A DNA stretch of 8,308 nucleotides from Chlamydiales bacterium (lineage in GTDB: Bacteria > Chlamydiota > Chlamydiia > Chlamydiales > FEN-1388): NCBI GenBank assembly GCA_021372185.1, contig JAJFUY010000339.1:1-8308 (forward strand), written 5' to 3'. Shown in pieces: positions 5,360 through 8,308 of the stretch (positions are counted from its first letter, which is position 1; each line of letters begins with the position of its first letter). The position numbers and the translations under genes are program-made. The notes under the pieces are model-generated. The model was not told where the DNA came from and ran no database searches. It saw only the letters and a list, made by a program, of their open reading frames with translations.

Positions 5360-6171
5360 TGGCGCGTTTTAGACCTTCTGAGCTGCAGGAGTACTTGCGA
5401 AGTATTGGGGCTAAGCCCGAAAAAGGCATGTCACAAAACTTTTTGATAGACGGCAATATTTTAGATAAAATTATTGCTCTTGCAGACGTTCAGTCTGATG
5501 ATGTTGTAGTTGAAATTGGCCCAGGGCCTGGAGCGCTTACAGAGCGTCTACTAGAAACTGGTTGCCAGGTTGTGGCTATAGAAAAAGACCCTATCTTTGC
5601 CAAAGCATTAGCATCTCTTGATAACCCACGGTTAACAGTACACACAGCTGATGTATTAGAATTTGATCTCAATGGTTTTTCTAATGCAAAAGTTGTCGCA
5701 AATTTGCCTTACAATATAACAACACCCATTTTGCAGAAAATTTTACCTATGCAAGAGGTATTTACTTCTGTCACGGTGATGGTGCAAGAAGAGGTAGCAA
5801 GGCGTTTATGTTTTGATTGTGCTGTAAAAGACTTTGTCGCCTTCACGTTATTTTTGCAGTATTACAGCAAGCCGCAATATGGCTTTACTGTATCTCCTCA
5901 GTGCTTTTTTCCGGCGCCTCGCGTGCATTCATCCGTTATACGTTTGAATCTTGAAAAGCGCTTTCAGGCTGAAGATGAAGCCTTTTTCTTTGACTTAATC
6001 AACACAGCCTTTTCACAGCGGCGTAAAATGATTAAAGCGACTCTCAAAGCTAAAGTAGATGTGCACAAAATAGAAGAGGCCCTGTTAAAAATAGGCAAAC
6101 CCATAACAGCACGGCCAGAAGAACTTACCCTTGAAGAGTGGGTTAGCCTAGCTGTAGAATGTGGCAAATAA
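5359..6171 (+). CDS. rsmA: 16S rRNA A1518/A1519 N6,N6-dimethyltransferase
   Basis: RsmA (KsgA) dimethylates two adjacent adenines in the 3' hairpin of 16S rRNA late in small-subunit assembly. The 270 residues match the normal family length. QNFLID (27-32) opens the domain, and the SAM-binding motif I is EIGPGPGALT (52-61). E75 is the acidic residue that holds the ribose, and TADVLEFD (97-104) is the adenine-binding part. NLPYNI (115-120) is the catalytic motif IV. FPAPRVHS (184-191) and FSQRRKMIKATLK (218-230) are family signatures. The ATG overlaps the upstream stop as TAATG, which implies translational coupling with the SurA-like gene. The 3' end overlaps an opposite-strand small gene by 29 bp. 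There is no obvious terminator after it. Confidence 0.95.
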   Translation: MARFRPSELQEYLRSIGAKPEKGMSQNFLIDGNILDKIIALADVQSDDVVVEIGPGPGALTERLLETGCQVVAIEKDPIFAKALASLDNPRLTVHTADVLEFDLNGFSNAKVVANLPYNITTPILQKILPMQEVFTSVTVMVQEEVARRLCFDCAVKDFVAFTLFLQYYSKPQYGFTVSPQCFFPAPRVHSSVIRLNLEKRFQAEDEAFFFDLINTAFSQRRKMIKATLKAKVDVHKIEEALLKIGKPITARPEELTLEEWVSLAVECGK

Positions 6172-6349
6172 AATAGCAGTAGCTGCCAAAGAGTGCCGTA
6201 AGCAACAAAAATGTGCCTATGCGGTCAACTGCTGTCACTTCTTCTGCATTTCGTCTAAAATGATCAAATACAGAGTTAGTAACCCAGGCGCTACCAATAA
6301 ATCCAGCGGGCATGAGAACAAGAAGAAAGAGTGGTGCAAACATCATCAT
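6143..6349 (-). CDS. Small two-helix membrane protein of unknown function
   Basis: A 68-residue protein that I do not recognise. A hydrophobic segment (about 4-24, with APLFLLVLMPAGFIG) is followed by a polar loop (about 28-45, DHFRRNAEEVTAVDRIG) and a second hydrophobic segment (about 46-64, FLLLTALFGSYCYFICHI), a plausible hairpin in the inner membrane. It has one of the best ribosome sites in the window: reading the reverse strand, GGAG (6358-6361) lies 8 nt before the first of three consecutive ATGs. The reading frame is compositionally protein-like, unlike the plus-strand frame across the same bases. It ends inside rsmA (29-bp tail overlap) and starts divergently from umuD across an 88-bp gap. 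It could be a real conserved gene or chance; the ribosome site and helices favour real. Confidence 0.6.
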   Translation of the reverse strand: MMMFAPLFLLVLMPAGFIGSAWVTNSVFDHFRRNAEEVTAVDRIGTFLLLTALFGSYCYFICHILQLG

Positions 6350-6396
6350 AATAAATTCTCCATGTTTTACTGTGATGATTGTATGATTTTTATGAT

Positions 6397-6424
6397 TTGT
6401 TTGTACACATTAGAGTGTTATAAA
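6397..6424 (+). promoter_or_regulatory. Candidate umuDC promoter with inverted repeat
   Basis: TTGTTT (6397-6402) and TATAAA (6419-6424) are 16 bp apart. Between them lies ACAC-N6-GTGT (6405-6408 and 6415-6418), an inverted repeat placed where a repressor would block polymerase. It matches neither the E. coli nor the Bacillus LexA box. The leader to the ATG at 6438 would be very short. Confidence 0.35.
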
Positions 6425-6437
6425 AAGCAGGTTAGCT

Positions 6438-6836
6438 ATGACTGAAAACGTACAAATTCCATTAGTGGGCTCAAGCGTGCAGGCAGGCTTTGCTTCTGTT
6501 GCAGATGAGCATATTGAAACCTACCTTGATTTAAATGAACTCATGGTTAAGCACCCCGCGGCAACATTCTTTGTGCGAGTAGCTGGTGATTCTATGAAAG
6601 ACGCCGGTATTTTTACCGACGACATTTTGGTAGTAGACCGCTCGCTTACGCCTGTAAGTGGCAAAATTGTTGTAGCCTGTTTAGATGGTGAGTTTTTGGT
6701 GAAGCGCTTTATAACAGATGGCAAAAACATTCGCCTTGTTTCTGCTAATCCTCGCTATTTAGATATAAACATACGTCCTGAACAAAGCGATTTTAGAGTA
6801 TGGGGCGTAGTTAGCTACGTGATTCATGCATGCTAG
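6438..6836 (+). CDS. umuD: UmuD, self-cleaving subunit of DNA polymerase V
   Basis: A LexA/UmuD-family (S24) protein of 132 residues; E. coli UmuD has 139. RecA-stimulated self-cleavage makes UmuD', which joins UmuC as a translesion polymerase. The cleavage site is A16-G17 in QAGFAS; it is Ala-Gly, as in LexA, rather than the Cys-Gly of E. coli UmuD. The catalytic serine is S52 in GDSM and the lysine is K89 in FLVKRF. Their 37-residue spacing equals that of E. coli (S60/K97), so the protease dyad is intact. The N-terminal arm before the cleavage site is shorter (16 against 24 residues). The gene overlaps umuC by 7 bp, the usual umuDC arrangement. An AGG about 7 nt upstream of the ATG may serve as a weak ribosome site. 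Confidence 0.93.
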   Translation: MTENVQIPLVGSSVQAGFASVADEHIETYLDLNELMVKHPAATFFVRVAGDSMKDAGIFTDDILVVDRSLTPVSGKIVVACLDGEFLVKRFITDGKNIRLVSANPRYLDINIRPEQSDFRVWGVVSYVIHAC

Positions 6837-8074
6837 CGCTTGTTGATGCTAACAACTTTTTTGTCTCGTGTGAGCGCGTATTTAACCCTAAACTCGAAAA
6901 AAAACCTGTAGTGGTTCTTTCGAGTAACGATGGCTGCGTGGTGGCTCGTTCGCAAGAGGCAAAAGCCTTAGGCATCGGCATGGGGGCGCCTGCTTTTGAA
7001 TATAAAGCGCTTTTTAACAAGTATGGCGTGCAGGTCTTTTCATCGAACTTTGCGCTTTATCTTGATATGTCCAGACGTCTCATGCAGATTATCCGCAGCT
7101 TTTCGCATTCTGTAGAGGTCTATTCTGTAGATGAAGCGTTTATCTCTTTTGAAGGCTGCTCAGAAGCGGATATTCTCAGTATATCCCAAACTATGCGCCA
7201 AAAAATACTGCAGTGGACGGGTCTACCCGTATCTATTGGCATTGCCCCTACTAAAACCCTTGCCAAAGTGGCAAATACCCATGCCAAAAAACAGGGCATT
7301 TATTTGCTTAACGAACAAAACCGAGAAAGATGCCTTCAGGCATTTGCTGTGGCAGATATTTGGGGTATTGGAAGGCGTTTAGCTGAGCGTTTACAAAAAA
7401 AGCAGGTGTATAATGCCTGGGAGCTAAGTTTGTGCAATGACGCTTGGTTAAAAAAGGAGCTCTCTGTTGTGGGGTTACGCCTTGCCTGGGAGCTACAGGG
7501 AAGAGCGTGCCTTGAGCTTGATGAGCTTAGAGACCCCAAAAAATCTATCAGTACCGCTAAGTCTTTTAGCGAGCCTATAGAGGATTATGAAACAATTGCT
7601 GCCATATTAGCGGATTATACGGCCTACATCTCAGAAAAGCTCCGAAAGCAGCAAAGCCTTGCCTCATACATTGTTGTCTGGCTTACTACAAACCGCCATG
7701 CGGATGAACCCCAGCACTCACAAGACGCCTCTTATGTGCTGCCAGTAGCCACTGACTATACTCCCACCCTTATAGACGCAGCCAAACGCGCCCTAAAGAG
7801 CATTTACCGCCCTGGTTACAAATATAAAAAGGTGGGGGTGATGCTTGGCAACTTTGTCTCAGAAGAAGTACTTCCACTTGATTTATTCAACAAAACCTCT
7901 CACAAGGTGCGCCAAAAGCAAACCAAAGCCATGCAAGTACTAGACAGCATAAACGAAAAGTGGGGCAAAAAAACCCTCTACTTCGCCTCCCAAGAACCCC
8001 GCTCAGTCAAAAAAGACTTCTGCTCCTCCCGTTACACCACCAGCTGGAGCGAGCTCTTTACAATCAATATCTAA
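6830..8074 (+). CDS. umuC: UmuC, catalytic subunit of error-prone DNA polymerase V
   Basis: A Y-family polymerase of 414 residues (E. coli UmuC has 422), copying past DNA lesions with low fidelity. The metal-binding acids are D6 (ALVDANNFF) and D101/E102 (SVDEAF), at the same numbers as in E. coli. SSNDGCVVARS (31-41) is the fingers signature. VSIGIAPTKTLAKVAN and DIWGIGRRLAERL (helix-hairpin-helix in the thumb) follow. The little-finger region begins near residue 240. LPLDLF (348-353) sits where E. coli UmuC has its beta-clamp-binding motif (QLNLF), so processivity through the sliding clamp is likely. AMQVLDSIN and SSRYTTSWSELF close the protein as in other UmuCs. The ATG lies inside the end of umuD, so translation is probably coupled. 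No frameshift or lost key residue is seen. Confidence 0.95.
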   Translation: MLALVDANNFFVSCERVFNPKLEKKPVVVLSSNDGCVVARSQEAKALGIGMGAPAFEYKALFNKYGVQVFSSNFALYLDMSRRLMQIIRSFSHSVEVYSVDEAFISFEGCSEADILSISQTMRQKILQWTGLPVSIGIAPTKTLAKVANTHAKKQGIYLLNEQNRERCLQAFAVADIWGIGRRLAERLQKKQVYNAWELSLCNDAWLKKELSVVGLRLAWELQGRACLELDELRDPKKSISTAKSFSEPIEDYETIAAILADYTAYISEKLRKQQSLASYIVVWLTTNRHADEPQHSQDASYVLPVATDYTPTLIDAAKRALKSIYRPGYKYKKVGVMLGNFVSEEVLPLDLFNKTSHKVRQKQTKAMQVLDSINEKWGKKTLYFASQEPRSVKKDFCSSRYTTSWSELFTINI

Positions 8075-8079
8075 CAGAT

Positions 8080-8150
8080 CCCTTGCCCGAGTGTGTTTTT
8101 CCCTTTCCCTTGCCCGATTTTGTATTGGTATTGGTATTGGTATTGGTATT
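8080..8150. repeat. Second copy of the hexamer/G-tract repeat, after umuC
   Basis: It begins 6 bp after the umuC stop. The C tracts at 8080, 8086, 8101, 8107 and 8113 read as GGG tracts on the reverse strand, giving a quadruplex pattern with one 12-nt loop. The core 8107-8127 matches 1192-1212 at 20 of 21 bases. It runs into almost five tandem GTATTG hexamers (8122-8150), where the copy near rsmB has three AAATAC units, a one-base variant of the same hexamer on the other strand (CAATAC). An open frame through it only encodes alternating Leu-Val and is not a gene. Confidence 0.75.
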
Positions 8151-8152
8151 AA

Positions 8153-8213
8153 GTGTGCCGTAGGTACACCTCATTATTAGCCCATGGTGTAGGCCCGAAG
8201 GGCCAAACCTAGG
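8153..8213. repeat. Hairpin cluster downstream of umuC
   Basis: GTGTGCC-GTA-GGTACAC (8153-8169, one G-T pair) is followed by GGCCC-GAA-GGGCC (8192-8204), enclosed by CCC/GGG and GGT/ACC outer pairs (8181-8213). TACACC (8165-8170) can alternatively pair with GGTGTA (8186-8191). It could serve as the umuC transcript end, but there is no following T run. The GAA loop matches hairpin A of REP-like copy 1. Confidence 0.5.
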
Positions 8214-8266
8214 GTGTTGATTTAAGGGCTTTTTCAAGAAGTAGCTTTTATGTAAAATTTGCCCTT

Positions 8267-8308
8267 GAGCGTTAGCTCTCTGGAGTGCTGCGATTCTTCG
8301 CAGCTCTT
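8267..8308 (+). repeat. Two-hairpin REP-like module, copy 3 (at window edge)
   Basis: Hairpin A is GAGC-GTTA-GCTC (8267-8278), the spacer is TCT, then GGAGTGC and hairpin B, GCTGCGA-TTCT-TCGCAGC, followed by TCTT. Hairpin B differs from copies 1 and 2 at three stem positions, and each change is compensated on the opposite side. Overall length (27 nt for 8282-8308), the spacer and the flanks are kept. The window stops here, so a partner may lie beyond. Confidence 0.65.

Noticed and set aside
6161..6445. 94-residue Cys/His-rich plus-strand frame between rsmA and umuD
   Set aside because: It overlaps both neighbours, lacks a ribosome site, and its Cys and His arise from the antisense of a better-supported minus-strand membrane protein; a zinc-finger reading is not convincing.
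1268..8150. CRISPR array from the short repeated units
   Set aside because: The units are 6 or 9 bp, tandem and without unique spacers, and no cas gene is present.
7960..8163. 67-residue frame ending in Leu-Val repeats
   Set aside because: It is a shifted frame of umuC that runs into the GTATTG hexamers.

Overview
The window looks like a chromosomal segment of a Gram-negative, moderately AT-rich bacterium, most plausibly of the PVC group. An environmental (Parachlamydia/Waddlia-like) chlamydia is my first guess, with Dependentiae or another host-associated lineage as the alternative. The reasons are the style of Lnt (FGQPA near the N-terminus, LLEWSR, FWVMLTN), the RsmB-type protein with its KALGSKDR segment, a reduced SurA-like protein directly before rsmA, weak or absent Shine-Dalgarno sites, and REP-like hairpins opening with GGAGTGC. 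I could not run a search, so the taxonomy is an inference.

Layout. (1) 1-1055, minus strand: the N-terminal 351 codons of apolipoprotein N-acyltransferase (lnt), cut by the window edge. (2) 1056-1355: a divergent intergenic region with a long imperfect inverted repeat, short tandem hexamers, a run of six regularly spaced G tracts (a G-quadruplex candidate) and a good promoter for the next gene. (3) 1356-2498: RsmB/NOP-type rRNA m5C methyltransferase. (4) 2499-2719: AT-rich leader with small hairpins. (5) 2720-3913: a secreted collagen-like protein whose C-terminal domain resembles that of the Bacillus exosporium protein BclB. (6) 3914-4309: a roughly 335-bp inverted-repeat element with terminator hairpins at both ends and two identical REP-like hairpins inside. 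(7) 4310-6171: a SurA-like periplasmic chaperone overlapping rsmA (ksgA) by one base. (8) 6143-6349, minus strand: a 68-aa two-helix membrane protein, tail to tail with rsmA. (9) 6438-8074: umuD and umuC, overlapping by 7 bp (translesion polymerase V). (10) 8075-8308: a second copy of the hexamer/G-tract repeat, then a chain of hairpins ending in a third REP-like copy.

The genes form several separate jobs: lipoprotein maturation (lnt), outer-membrane protein folding (SurA-like), ribosome maturation (rsmB, rsmA), mutagenic DNA repair (umuDC) and a surface adhesin-like protein (collagen/BclB). The clearest transcription units are SurA-like-rsmA and umuDC. The least ordinary content is non-coding: two dispersed repeat families, one G-rich with hexamers and one of paired hairpins with compensatory base changes, plus the BclB-type collagen protein in an unexpected kind of organism.
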